From Ignavibacteria bacterium (lineage in GTDB: Bacteria; Bacteroidota; Ignavibacteria; Ignavibacteriales; SURF-24), in assembly GCA_025612375.1 (NCBI GenBank), contig JAAXKN010000011.1, positions 41,503 through 105,502 of the forward strand: DNA of 64,000 nucleotides. The letters are read 5' to 3'. Under the pieces are notes generated by a model, which saw only the letters and a list, made by a program, of their open reading frames with translations, made no database searches and was not told the origin of the DNA. Of the stretch, positions 34,131 to 42,814 are shown in pieces. The number at the start of each line of letters is the position of its first letter. The stretch's first letter is position 1. The position numbers were made by a program, and so were the translations under genes.

Positions 34131-35459
34131 ATGTCAGTCTTAGAAGTAGATTTAAGCTTTTTATTTGTCGTTGCTGTCATTCTGATATGGTTCATGATCG
34201 GCTATCAGTTTATACTGACCGTATACGGCTATTTCAACTATATGAAGAGCCTGAAGGAGAAGAAGGAAGTTGACGCTAAAGAATATGACCTCCCTTCCTG
34301 CACCATTCTTATTCCTGCTCATAATGAAGATAAGGTAATCGGACAAACGATTGAAGCAATGTTAAGGTTGAATTATCCAAAAGACAAGCTTGAAATAATT
34401 GTTATCAATGACGGATCGAAAGACAGGACTAAAGAGATCATACAGCATTATGCATCTTTAGACAGCCGCGTGGTTCTTTTTGACGTTCCCAAGGGCGAAG
34501 GCGGAAAGGGAAAAAGCCGCGCGCTTAACCTCGGGATCAGGCAGGCTAAAAACGATATCATAGCCATTTATGATGCCGACAACACCCCGGATGCGAATGC
34601 ACTAAGGTACCTGGTAATTCAGCTTACAACACATAAGGACCTGGGTGCGGTGCTCGGGAAATTCAGAACAGTAAACAAAAACACAAACCTTCTTACAAAG
34701 TTCATCAATATTGAAACCCTCAGCTTCCAGTCGATGCTTCAGGCAGGACGCTGGCAGATGCACAGGATAGCAACATTGCCAGGGACAAACTTTGTAATGT
34801 GGAAGTGGCTCATATACAAGCTCGGAGGATGGGATGAAGAAGCCCTCACTGAAGACTCAGAGCTCAGCATAAGAATTTACCAGGAAGGCTACAAAATTAA
34901 GTTTATCCCCTATTCAATTACATACGAACAGGAGCCGCAGGAGTGGAAGGTCTGGATAAAGCAGCGCATGAGATGGGTCAGGGGCAACAACTACGTAATT
35001 GCAAAGTTCTTCAAGCAGATACCGAAGTTCAAGAACAAGCGTCTGGCTTTTGATCTTTTATACAACCTTTCTCTTTATTACGTATTTTTTGCCGCAATTC
35101 TGATTTCTGACGTTCTTTTCATAATCAGTGCTTTGAACCTGGTCAGTATTGCACTTCCCGGCCCTTACACTTTTGTTTGGATCATGGCGTTCTTCCTGTT
35201 TATTCTTGAAATTACGCTTGCCATATCTTTTGACGAGGAAGAAAGCATAAAGAATATATTTCTCATAGTGCTAAGTTATTTCAGCTACTGCCAGCTTTGG
35301 ATATATATTGTTGTGAAGGCCATTTATTCAGAATACATAAAAAGAGAAAAACGCACCTGGGATAAAACAGTGAGGTTTGAAGTAAAGCCCTCGCAGATTA
35401 CTCAGCCCCAGGTGGAAACAACAAAAAAGGAGCTTAAGGATGAACTGCAAAGCAAATAA
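34131..35459 (+). CDS. Processive GT2 exopolysaccharide synthase (PgaC/BcsA-like)
   Basis: A 442-residue inner-membrane glycosyltransferase that should polymerise and extrude a glycan. One N-terminal helix (about 8-34) precedes a GT2 domain with all synthase motifs: D94 (INDGSKD), DAD 148-150, TED 240-242 (the catalytic base) and QRMRW 278-282. The last is typical of processive synthases such as cellulose, hyaluronan and PNAG synthases. Three or four helices follow (about 310-420) and a polar tail ends the chain. AAGGA lies 9 bases before the ATG. It is flanked by a deacetylase/hydrolase and an outer-membrane barrel, as in PNAG and Pel loci. No PilZ or c-di-GMP domain is attached. The start of the next gene overlaps its 3' end by 20 bases. 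Confidence 0.92.
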   Translation: MSVLEVDLSFLFVVAVILIWFMIGYQFILTVYGYFNYMKSLKEKKEVDAKEYDLPSCTILIPAHNEDKVIGQTIEAMLRLNYPKDKLEIIVINDGSKDRTKEIIQHYASLDSRVVLFDVPKGEGGKGKSRALNLGIRQAKNDIIAIYDADNTPDANALRYLVIQLTTHKDLGAVLGKFRTVNKNTNLLTKFINIETLSFQSMLQAGRWQMHRIATLPGTNFVMWKWLIYKLGGWDEEALTEDSELSIRIYQEGYKIKFIPYSITYEQEPQEWKVWIKQRMRWVRGNNYVIAKFFKQIPKFKNKRLAFDLLYNLSLYYVFFAAILISDVLFIISALNLVSIALPGPYTFVWIMAFFLFILEITLAISFDEEESIKNIFLIVLSYFSYCQLWIYIVVKAIYSEYIKREKRTWDKTVRFEVKPSQITQPQVETTKKELKDELQSK

Positions 35460-36792
35460 GACACTGCTAATAGCCGCAGCCATTATAGTTTTATTTTCTT
35501 CGAAGGCATTTCCGCAGTTTTCATTTTACGGCAACACGAGCTTCGGTTATTATAATAATCCACTTTATAATTACCAGAGGAAGCCCGATCAGCTAAGGCA
35601 ATCGTATCTGGAGATGAATTACCTGAAAGATTTTGAGGCTTCAAGGCTTTCTTTCAGCTACGTCTCGGGCCTTATGCTTTTTAACCAGTTAAGCGACAGA
35701 AATTTTTACGAGCACAACATTTTCGCCAAATATAACCTGAGGCTAACAAAGAAGCCTTCGGCCGGCTTGGAAAAAGGGGCTGCTCCCATGGATGAAGAAG
35801 CCTCAGAAGGTGATGATTCCACGTCAACAGAGTCTGAGGAGATAGAGCCCGCAGAAGAGGAAGAATCGGCAGAAAGCGTAACGGAAGACTCCAGCGCCAG
35901 CTACCTCAACTTTACTCTTCAGGCAGGAGCAAGGCACGACAAAGATGCATTCAGGGAATTTGACAACTTCGGCACCGGGTTTACTGCGTCGTATAAAACC
36001 GTTCCCGGAGACCTCTTCTCGCTCAGGATTACAAATTCCGCAGGACTGAGAAGTTACGCCTATATTTCTGAACTTTCCAACTTTACAGACCAGCTCTCCG
36101 TTCAGATATATAACAGATATAACGTATCCTATCAGTACGGCCTCTCACTTTCAGGAGGCATAAAGTATTACACACAGTCGATCTACGACACGACAAAGTT
36201 TGAGACCAAAAGAAGCTTCAACCAGAAGAGCCAGGGTAAAGGCAAGCTCGGATCAAAGATAACGGTCCCATCATCAAAGCAGATACTCCTGGAGCCACAG
36301 GAAAACGGCACCTCGCAGTTTACGGCAGGAGTATTTTTTAATAAAAGGTGGGAAAGCCAGACGGCATTAAGAACCCTCTTCCTTTACAGGTATAACCCCA
36401 AGACCCTGACCAGGTATCTGGCACAATACGCCAACACGTCAATGCTTTCAGAAGATTTATACAATGACTTCTTCAGCTATGAGGGCTTTGAATCGAAAAT
36501 TGCCGTGGACCAGCCCCTGCCATGGAATATGCAGATGTCTATGGAATACAACTTCCAGCAGAAGAACTTTGAAGCGCCTGCTTTGAACCTGGACGGTGTG
36601 CAGATAAATAATGAAAAACGCAATGACCTGACCAATTCAGTAGAAGTATACGTTTCTAAAAACTTTACACTTTTCCCTGGCTTCAGCCTCGACGTAATGC
36701 TCGGCACCGGAGTCTTAAGAAACCAGTCGAACGATGACTATAACGATTTTTCATCTTATCATTTCACGGGCACAATAGGAATAGGATTCTAA
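35440..36792 (+). CDS. Outer-membrane beta-barrel protein with acidic loop, probable polysaccharide export
   Basis: A 450-residue protein that I cannot place in a named family. A signal peptide (MNCKANKTLLIAAAIIVLFSSKAFP) is followed by alternating aromatic beta strands (for example FYGNTSFGYYNN, LSFSYVSGLMLF, YNVSYQYGLSLSG) throughout. The chain ends in GTIGIGF, with the C-terminal phenylalanine typical of barrels inserted by BamA. Residues about 108-150 form a very acidic, serine-rich insertion (DEEASEGDD, EEIEPAEEEE) likely to be an extracellular or periplasmic loop. It overlaps the synthase gene by 20 bases and is followed four bases later by the next gene, so it belongs to the operon. 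I infer an export-channel role equivalent to PgaA or PelB. Confidence 0.78.
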   Translation: MNCKANKTLLIAAAIIVLFSSKAFPQFSFYGNTSFGYYNNPLYNYQRKPDQLRQSYLEMNYLKDFEASRLSFSYVSGLMLFNQLSDRNFYEHNIFAKYNLRLTKKPSAGLEKGAAPMDEEASEGDDSTSTESEEIEPAEEEESAESVTEDSSASYLNFTLQAGARHDKDAFREFDNFGTGFTASYKTVPGDLFSLRITNSAGLRSYAYISELSNFTDQLSVQIYNRYNVSYQYGLSLSGGIKYYTQSIYDTTKFETKRSFNQKSQGKGKLGSKITVPSSKQILLEPQENGTSQFTAGVFFNKRWESQTALRTLFLYRYNPKTLTRYLAQYANTSMLSEDLYNDFFSYEGFESKIAVDQPLPWNMQMSMEYNFQQKNFEAPALNLDGVQINNEKRNDLTNSVEVYVSKNFTLFPGFSLDVMLGTGVLRNQSNDDYNDFSSYHFTGTIGIGF

Positions 36793-36796
36793 GAGA

Positions 36797-38914
36797 ATGA
36801 AAATAAAAATACTCCTTCTTTTATTTATAACGATGAACATAACCGCCAGAGCCGAGGACTGGCGCTGGCAGAACCCCAGGCCGCAGTCGAATACGCTCTG
36901 GGCGGTCTCATTTTATAATGAATTTTACGGCTATGCCGTTGGCGAAAGCGGCACAATTTTATTCAGCCCCGACGCCGGGAAAAGCTGGGAGATACAGTTT
37001 GAAGCTATTACAGATAACTTCAGGAGCATATCTGTCGTTGATTCAATTACAGCCTTTATTGCAGGCGATTACGGCGCCATATTTGCCACAACCAACGGAG
37101 GAACCAACTGGATACAGCAGAACGACAAGAACGGAAGACCGAATAACACTAACGGACTTAACTCAATTTTCTTCCTCGACAAAAACTTAGGGTGGGCTGC
37201 AGGAGATAACGGGACCATTCTTACAACCCTGAACGGAGGGAAAACCTGGTCTCAGCAGTCGCAGGGCGTTCCAACAAACATTAGCATCAACAGCATTTGC
37301 TTTATAAGCAGCACAAACGGTTTTGCCGTTGGCTCAAACGGAACTGTTCTTTATACAACAAATGGCGGAACGAGCTGGAGCTCAAAAGCAACCGGTGAAG
37401 CTACCACGGTTATAAACACGATGGTTAAGTTCCTTGACCAGTCGACAGGCTTTATCCTGGGAAGCGGCGGAACAATGTATGTCACTCGTAATGGCGGCGC
37501 GAGCTGGAGCCCAATTGCCTCAGGCGTTACAGAAGGCTTAAACGACATTACTTTTACTTCCCCATCGGAATACTATGTTGCGGGCGATAACGGCACCATG
37601 CTGCATTCAGTTAATTCCGGAAGCAGCTGGACAAATGAAGCTCTTGGCATTTATACTTCGGTACACGGCCTGTCCAGAACTCCGGGAACACTTTTGGCTG
37701 TTGGGGATTTCGGGATGCTGGCAAGCAAAACCGGAACCGGCGCCTGGAACTTCACAAATAAAGGCACTGCTCCAAGCGTCAACTGGATTACCTTCGGCAA
37801 CAACATGAATGGCTTTGCCGGCGGGCAGTGGGGTTATATGCTTAAGACCAATGACGGCGGGAAAACCTGGGACAACATAACCAAGGGGATTACAGGAGAC
37901 TCATTCTACGGCGCAGCTGCCGTGGGAAAAGATAACCTCTGGGTTGTTGGAGACATGGGAATACTTCTGCATACCTCTGATGGCGGGGCTACATGGACGC
38001 AGCAGATAAATACACAGCTTGATTCCAAGACGATTGAAGCTGTAAGCTTTGTCGACCTCAATAACGGCTGGGCTGTTGGTGAACAGGGTAAGCTAATCCA
38101 TACAATGGACGGAGGCAAAACCTGGACATACCAGAATCCCGGCGTAACAAGTATTTTATTCGGAATAAAATTCAAAGACACACAGAACGGCTGGATATGC
38201 GGCGAAAACGGGCTCATACTCCATACGCAAAATGGCGGACAAAGCTGGACAAAGCAAAATGAGAATACAGGCTATGCGCTTGTAAACGTGGACTTCCGAG
38301 ACTTAAACAACGGTTATGCTTCAGGCTCAAACGGCACAATATTAAAGACCATTAACGGCGGACAAACCTGGACACGCCTTACTACAAACACTACGGCTAA
38401 TATAAATTCTGTTGAAAGCAGGTCGGCGGGCGTTGTTTATGCCGTTGGCGACGGAGGACTCGTTCTTTACAGCACTGATGGCGGCACAACATGGACACAA
38501 CAGTGGGCTTCAACCGCATACGACCTTTTCTCAATGCATATGATGAATGATTCCACGCTCTGGATCTCGGGCGACTGGGGGACTATACTTGCAAAAGGGA
38601 ACCCCGCGCTTGTTACAGGAGTAGAACAGAAAGGCGCTCCGGCAGTCCCGGCAAAGTTCAGCCTTTCACAGAACTACCCGAATCCTTTTAACCCTGAGAC
38701 GACAATTAAGTTCAGCCTTGAAAGAAGCGGCAATGTTACCCTTAAGGTCTATAACATACTCGGGCGTGAGGTGGCAACGCTTTTAGACGGCTTTAAGCTA
38801 TCAGGAGAATACTCCATCCATTTTAACGCAAAGAACGTTCCAAGCGGAATATATTTTTATGAATTAAGACAGGGCCAGTATTCAGAAATTAGGAAGATGT
38901 CGATTCTGAAGTAA
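36797..38914 (+). CDS. Secreted Ycf48-like repeat protein with T9SS sorting domain
   Basis: A 705-residue exported protein. A short signal peptide (MKIKILLLLFITMNITARA) precedes a chain of about eleven Ycf48/BNR-like repeats, each with GWAAGDNGTILTTLNGGKTW-type sequence, which fold as beta-propellers in related proteins. The C-terminal segment from about 622 is a T9SS type A sorting domain (LSQNYPNPFNPETTIKFSL, VYNILGREVATLL, ending KMSILK). The gene starts four bases after the barrel gene and precedes a strong terminator. It is therefore the last gene of the exopolysaccharide operon. A surface role in binding or organising the polymer is plausible but not shown. Confidence 0.9.
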   Translation: MKIKILLLLFITMNITARAEDWRWQNPRPQSNTLWAVSFYNEFYGYAVGESGTILFSPDAGKSWEIQFEAITDNFRSISVVDSITAFIAGDYGAIFATTNGGTNWIQQNDKNGRPNNTNGLNSIFFLDKNLGWAAGDNGTILTTLNGGKTWSQQSQGVPTNISINSICFISSTNGFAVGSNGTVLYTTNGGTSWSSKATGEATTVINTMVKFLDQSTGFILGSGGTMYVTRNGGASWSPIASGVTEGLNDITFTSPSEYYVAGDNGTMLHSVNSGSSWTNEALGIYTSVHGLSRTPGTLLAVGDFGMLASKTGTGAWNFTNKGTAPSVNWITFGNNMNGFAGGQWGYMLKTNDGGKTWDNITKGITGDSFYGAAAVGKDNLWVVGDMGILLHTSDGGATWTQQINTQLDSKTIEAVSFVDLNNGWAVGEQGKLIHTMDGGKTWTYQNPGVTSILFGIKFKDTQNGWICGENGLILHTQNGGQSWTKQNENTGYALVNVDFRDLNNGYASGSNGTILKTINGGQTWTRLTTNTTANINSVESRSAGVVYAVGDGGLVLYSTDGGTTWTQQWASTAYDLFSMHMMNDSTLWISGDWGTILAKGNPALVTGVEQKGAPAVPAKFSLSQNYPNPFNPETTIKFSLERSGNVTLKVYNILGREVATLLDGFKLSGEYSIHFNAKNVPSGIYFYELRQGQYSEIRKMSILK

Positions 38915-38940
38915 AACAATTTTTCCCAAAAGTTTATTAA

Positions 38941-38976
38941 GGCATGCGCTTAGAAAGCGCATGCCTTTTTTATTTT
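38941..38976 (+). terminator. Terminator of the exopolysaccharide operon
   Basis: An 11-bp stem GGCATGCGCTT/AAGCGCATGCC with a three-base loop is followed by TTTTTT and further T-rich sequence. It overlaps the last codons of the convergent SIMPL gene by two bases. Confidence 0.93.
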
Positions 38977-39706
38977 ATTCAAGCTGGAAGGAGGCCGAAA
39001 TTACGGCTGTAATTTCCTTATCAATTGAGCTTAAGTCATTTACACCGTAGTCGGAGACCATGTTTGAAAACTTCGGCGTAATCTGAAGGACTCCCATCCT
39101 GGCCGACTTAATGGGGCCTAAGGATCTGTTCGTGGCCTCGGCAATCCTCTGCGCGCGGTTAATGGCGTCTTTTGCGGCCTCAGCCTGTACCTGGATTTTT
39201 AGGTCCGCAAGCTTAGTATAGTAGTATTCAGGCATCTCCACCATGAACGTAACGCCCTTTTTAACCAGTGAACTGATTTCAAGCGATATTTCCCGAATCT
39301 TATTAACGTCGGCTGAACTGATCTCTATTCTCTGGCTGTAGTTATAATTGAGCAATCTTCCCGTCTGTTCCCTATTCGGGCCCACCTCATAGACAGGAAA
39401 AGAATTAACTGTAAAGAAAGTAACCTTATCCTGAGGGAACCCCTTTGAGGCAAGGTATTCAAGCAGGATCGGCTTCTGACGGTTCAGCTCATTGAACGCT
39501 TCCTCAGCCGTAGTGGCGCGCGAAGAGATACTTCCCCTAAGGAGGCCGAAGTCACTGGTTATCTCCTTCTTTGCCGAACCGGTAACGGTAATTGTCTGAT
39601 CGGCTTTCCTGTTAGCGCGCCAGGTCAAAGCCATAATAACGGCGCAGATAATAAGTCCTGCAGCGATTAAAGCTGCAGGAATAAGGAACACATTTTTCTC
39701 TTTCAT
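38975..39706 (-). CDS. SIMPL (DUF541) domain protein
   Basis: A 243-residue protein with one N-terminal membrane anchor or signal (about 7-28, LIPAALIAAGLIICAVIMAL) and a periplasmic SIMPL/DUF541 domain. The family start ITVTGSAKKEITSDFGLLRGSI is clear, as is the central region with LLNYNYSQRIEISSADVNKIREIS and the helical segment AAKDAINRAQRIAEATN. The family has been linked to outer-membrane stability and oxidative-stress tolerance, but the molecular role is unsettled. It stands upstream of nothing on its strand; the next minus-strand gene (pyrC) lies 64 bases away on the other side. Confidence 0.88.
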   Translation of the reverse strand: MKEKNVFLIPAALIAAGLIICAVIMALTWRANRKADQTITVTGSAKKEITSDFGLLRGSISSRATTAEEAFNELNRQKPILLEYLASKGFPQDKVTFFTVNSFPVYEVGPNREQTGRLLNYNYSQRIEISSADVNKIREISLEISSLVKKGVTFMVEMPEYYYTKLADLKIQVQAEAAKDAINRAQRIAEATNRSLGPIKSARMGVLQITPKFSNMVSDYGVNDLSSIDKEITAVISASFQLE

Positions 39707-39770
39707 GCTTATATAACCCCGGATTATTTATGGAAATGGGAATAAACATTACATATTAAGAACTACAGGA

Positions 39771-41060
39771 TTAAATCGCAAAGAATTTATCTTCAAAGAA
39801 CATTTTACCCTTGTTAATAACACCCAGGGCCTTTCCGGTCAAAAGCCTCTTGTCGAAAGGAGAGTTCTTTGATTTGGACTTAAATTGCTTAACGTCAACC
39901 GTCCAGACAACCTCGGGATCGATTATTGTAAGGTTGGCAATTTCACCCTCGGCAATTTTCGGAACCGGGAGGTTCAGAATCTTCCTTGGGTTAACCGACA
40001 GTTTATTTACAATCTCCTCAATTGAAAGGATCTTCTTATTCAGAAGCTCGCTTAAGGCCAGGCCGAGCTCGGTTTCAAGTCCCACTATTCCGTTAGGCGC
40101 ATAGATAAATTCCATCTCTTTTTCCTCAATTGAATGAGGCGCGTGGTCGCTTGCAATGGCGTCTATGGTGCCGTCTTTTAAGGCTTCAAGCACGGCATCC
40201 ACGTCGGCCCTCGTCCTTAAGGGGGGATTCATCTTTGTATTTGTGTCGTAATTCTTAAGGGCTTCTTCAGTCAAAGAGAAGTGGTGGGGTGTAACGTCTG
40301 AGGTAATTTTGACTCCCCTTTTCTTTGCCTGGCGTACCATTTCAATTGAGTTTTTTGTGCTGATATGGGTGATATGAATTTTGCCGCCCGTGTATTCAGC
40401 CATCATTATATCGCGCATAACGGTCAGGTCTTCGGCAATTGAAGGCATCGGGGGAAGTCCTAAGAATGTAGAGGTAACGCCCTCGTTCATCACACCACCG
40501 GCCAGGGATTCATCCTCGCAGTGTTCCATAATGGGTATGCCGTACATTGAGGCGTATTCAAATGCCAGCCTTAAAATTCTTGCATTTTTAATGGCATCGC
40601 CGTCGTCAGAAAATGCCACAACGCCTGCTTCATTCAGTTCAGCCATAGGACTGAGAGATTCACCTTTTCTTTCCATTGTAACAGCGCCTACAGGATAGAC
40701 ATCCACGAGGTGGTTTTTTGCTTTTTCTTTTATGAAGCTTACAATTTCAGCCGAGTCTATTGCCGGATTGGTGTTCGGCATGCATGCAAGTCCCGTAAAA
40801 CCTCCTGCAGCGGCGCTGTTGCTTCCTGTAACAACAGTTTCTTCATCTTCCCTGCCCGGCTCTCTTAAGTGGACGTGCATGTCAAAAAGCCCGGGGACCA
40901 CGTATTTATTATTAAGTTCAAATGTTCTAGCATTTTTTGTGTCTTCAGCATTAAGGCTGCCGACTTTTGTAATTACGCCGTTAGTAATCAGCAGGTCACT
41001 GGTTTCATTTAGTTTCTGCTCCGGGTTAAGGAGCCTCGCGTTTTTTAATATTATTTTCAT
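39771..41060 (-). CDS. pyrC: Dihydroorotase (class I)
   Basis: A 429-residue cytoplasmic amidohydrolase catalysing the third step of pyrimidine synthesis. It has the metal-binding [10 protein letters not shown] (H62 and H64), the MPNTNPAID substrate loop, the EHCEDESL and THIST histidines and the ASDHAPH active-site aspartate. The length is that of class I dihydroorotases, and the metal ligands are complete, so it is an active enzyme rather than the inactive PyrC-like partner. Its ATG overlaps the pyrB stop by four bases, which indicates translational coupling. Confidence 0.96.
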   Translation of the reverse strand: MKIILKNARLLNPEQKLNETSDLLITNGVITKVGSLNAEDTKNARTFELNNKYVVPGLFDMHVHLREPGREDEETVVTGSNSAAAGGFTGLACMPNTNPAIDSAEIVSFIKEKAKNHLVDVYPVGAVTMERKGESLSPMAELNEAGVVAFSDDGDAIKNARILRLAFEYASMYGIPIMEHCEDESLAGGVMNEGVTSTFLGLPPMPSIAEDLTVMRDIMMAEYTGGKIHITHISTKNSIEMVRQAKKRGVKITSDVTPHHFSLTEEALKNYDTNTKMNPPLRTRADVDAVLEALKDGTIDAIASDHAPHSIEEKEMEFIYAPNGIVGLETELGLALSELLNKKILSIEEIVNKLSVNPRKILNLPVPKIAEGEIANLTIIDPEVVWTVDVKQFKSKSKNSPFDKRLLTGKALGVINKGKMFFEDKFFAI

Positions 41061-41992
41061 CTTCCATCCGCCTTGTTTAATGTTCCTAATAAGTAGAGCA
41101 CAGCCATTCTGACAGCTACACCGTTTGTCACCTGATCGAGAATTATCTGATACGGTCCGTCGGCCACTTCCGAAGAGATCTCAACGCCGCGGTTTATGGG
41201 TCCGGGGTGTAGAATAACAATATCCCTTCCGTTTTTCTCAAGGCGTTCAGAAGTTATGCCGAAGTAGTTGTGGTATTCCCTCAGGCTTGGGAATAAGGCG
41301 CCCGCCTGGCGCTCGAGCTGGATCCTAAGGACGTTAAGGACGTCATTTTCGCGTATGGCCTCGTCAATGTCGTGTATTACCTTTACTCCCAGCTTTTCAA
41401 TATCCCTCGGGATCATGGTTGCAGGGCCGCAGAGCGACACGTGGGCGCCCATGGCCTTAAGCCCGAATATGTTTGAAAGCGCCACGCGGCTGTGAGCGAT
41501 GTCGCCAACGATACAGACCTTAAGTCCTTCCAGGCGTCCGAACTTTTCCCTGATTGAATACATATCCAGCAGGGCCTGCGTGGGGTGCTCGTGTGCGCCG
41601 TCACCGGCGTTAATAATATTTGCATTTGAAATGCGTGTTAAGAACTGCGGAACTCCTGCCGAGGCATGGCGCACTACGATCATGTCGACTTTCATGGCTT
41701 CAATATTCTTTACAGTATCCTTGAAGGTTTCTCCCTTTTTTGTACTGCTCGTGGAAGTTGAGAAGTTGATCGTATCGGCCGAAAGGCGCTTCTGCGCCAG
41801 TTCAAATGAGATACGGGTGCGGGTGGAGTTTTCAAAGAAAAGATTTACAATGGTTTTCCCCTGAAGTGTCGGGACCTTCTTGATCGGCCTTTCCAGCACT
41901 TCCCTGAAAGTGACCGCCGTATCTAAAATGAGCTGTATATCTTCCTTTGGAACGCCCTGCAATCCCAGTAGATGTCTGCTTGATAAAGGCAT
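41057..41992 (-). CDS. pyrB: Aspartate carbamoyltransferase catalytic subunit
   Basis: A 311-residue enzyme that condenses carbamoyl phosphate with aspartate. The carbamoyl-phosphate site is seen as [13 protein letters not shown] (residues 53-65), with the second-site [10 protein letters not shown] and the aspartate-binding region near [10 protein letters not shown]. The length is typical of the catalytic chain. No regulatory subunit (PyrI) gene is adjacent, so it is probably a simple trimer or a complex with pyrC. It is separated from the upstream pyrR gene by an intrinsic terminator. Confidence 0.96.
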   Translation of the reverse strand: MPLSSRHLLGLQGVPKEDIQLILDTAVTFREVLERPIKKVPTLQGKTIVNLFFENSTRTRISFELAQKRLSADTINFSTSTSSTKKGETFKDTVKNIEAMKVDMIVVRHASAGVPQFLTRISNANIINAGDGAHEHPTQALLDMYSIREKFGRLEGLKVCIVGDIAHSRVALSNIFGLKAMGAHVSLCGPATMIPRDIEKLGVKVIHDIDEAIRENDVLNVLRIQLERQAGALFPSLREYHNYFGITSERLEKNGRDIVILHPGPINRGVEISSEVADGPYQIILDQVTNGVAVRMAVLYLLGTLNKADGR

Positions 41993-42040
41993 GTAATATT
42001 CTCTCTTTAATTTTAAGAATTACTTAAATTTTGTTTTATC

Positions 42041-42070
42041 AAAAAAAAGGCGAAACAACGGTTTCGCCTT
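42041..42070 (-). terminator. Terminator between pyrR and pyrB
   Basis: On the minus strand the stem AAGGCGAAAC/GTTTCGCCTT (42047-42056 with 42061-42070) has a 4-base loop and is followed by eight T residues. It begins 11 bases after the pyrR stop codon, so pyrBC needs read-through or its own promoter. Confidence 0.92.
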
Positions 42071-42080
42071 CAGGAAATAT

Positions 42081-42626
42081 CTATTCTTTAGAAATATCGA
42101 TTAAATAGACGGCGTCTTCATCGTCTATTTCTTTCATTTTCACTTTTACTTCCTCATTGAATGAAGTAGGGATATTTTTCCCGATAAAGTCGGCCCTGAT
42201 CGGGAGCTCGCGGTGCCCGCGGTCGACTAAAACGCAGAGCTGGATTGTAGAAGGCCGCCCGAGGTCCATCAAGGCATCGAGGGCGCTTCTGACGGTTCTG
42301 CCGGTATAAAGGACGTCATCAATAAGTATGACGTCTTTTTCGTTAATGTCAAAGGTTATGTTTGTTACAGAGACCTGCGGCTGTTTGAGGCGCTTGCGGA
42401 AGTCATCCCTGTAGAGAGTGATATCAAGCACTCCGTACGGGGGCTCCGAGTGGTCAATTTCCCTAATCTTCTCCAGGAGTCTTCTGGAAATAAACTCACC
42501 GCGCGTTCTCATACCGATCAGCACCAGATTTTTTGTACCCTTGTTCCTCTCCAGTATCTCGTGCGCAAGGCGCGTAAGCGTACGGTTCATACCTTCCTGG
42601 TCAATAATTTTAGCTTTTATGTTCAT
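42081..42626 (-). CDS. pyrR: PyrR bifunctional regulator / uracil phosphoribosyltransferase
   Basis: A 181-residue phosphoribosyltransferase-fold protein. The PRPP-binding loop [17 protein letters not shown] is at residues 99-115 (counted from the ATG at 42626). The region [11 protein letters not shown] is typical of PyrR. PyrR proteins sense UMP and UTP and control pyr genes by binding RNA, with additional uracil phosphoribosyltransferase activity. An AAGGAGG site lies upstream; a TTG at 42632 is better spaced from it (5 bases) than the ATG (11 bases), so either may be the real start. The gene is first of a pyrR-pyrB-pyrC array, with a terminator after it. Confidence 0.93.
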   Translation of the reverse strand: MNIKAKIIDQEGMNRTLTRLAHEILERNKGTKNLVLIGMRTRGEFISRRLLEKIREIDHSEPPYGVLDITLYRDDFRKRLKQPQVSVTNITFDINEKDVILIDDVLYTGRTVRSALDALMDLGRPSTIQLCVLVDRGHRELPIRADFIGKNIPTSFNEEVKVKMKEIDDEDAVYLIDISKE

Positions 42627-42637
42627 ATACAAAAAAT

Positions 42638-42671
42638 CCTCCTTGACCAGTCAGATAACAGGCCGCGGAGG
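42638..42671 (-). promoter_or_regulatory. Hairpin that sequesters the pyrR ribosome binding site
   Basis: On the minus strand, CCTCC (42667-42671) can pair with the Shine-Dalgarno GGAGG (42638-42642), and GGCC pairs with GGTC inside the stem. This would hide the ribosome binding site. Whether PyrR or a nucleotide controls it is not known. Confidence 0.45.
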
Positions 42672-42814
42672 TTCTCCCTTGTTGTTATAAGTTGTAATTT
42701 CGTCTTTGTCATCTTTCTTTACCTCGCCGGATAAAATTAAAAGAATATGTTTGCCTTAACATAAAACAAATTTATTAAAAAGTAAAGGGGTATGGTAAAC
42801 GAGGAAAATTCCCA

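Noticed and set aside
42633-42760. A classical Bacillus-type PyrR attenuator upstream of pyrR
   Set aside because: I could not find the conserved PyrR-binding loop with an anti-terminator and terminator pair; only the ribosome-site hairpin is supported.
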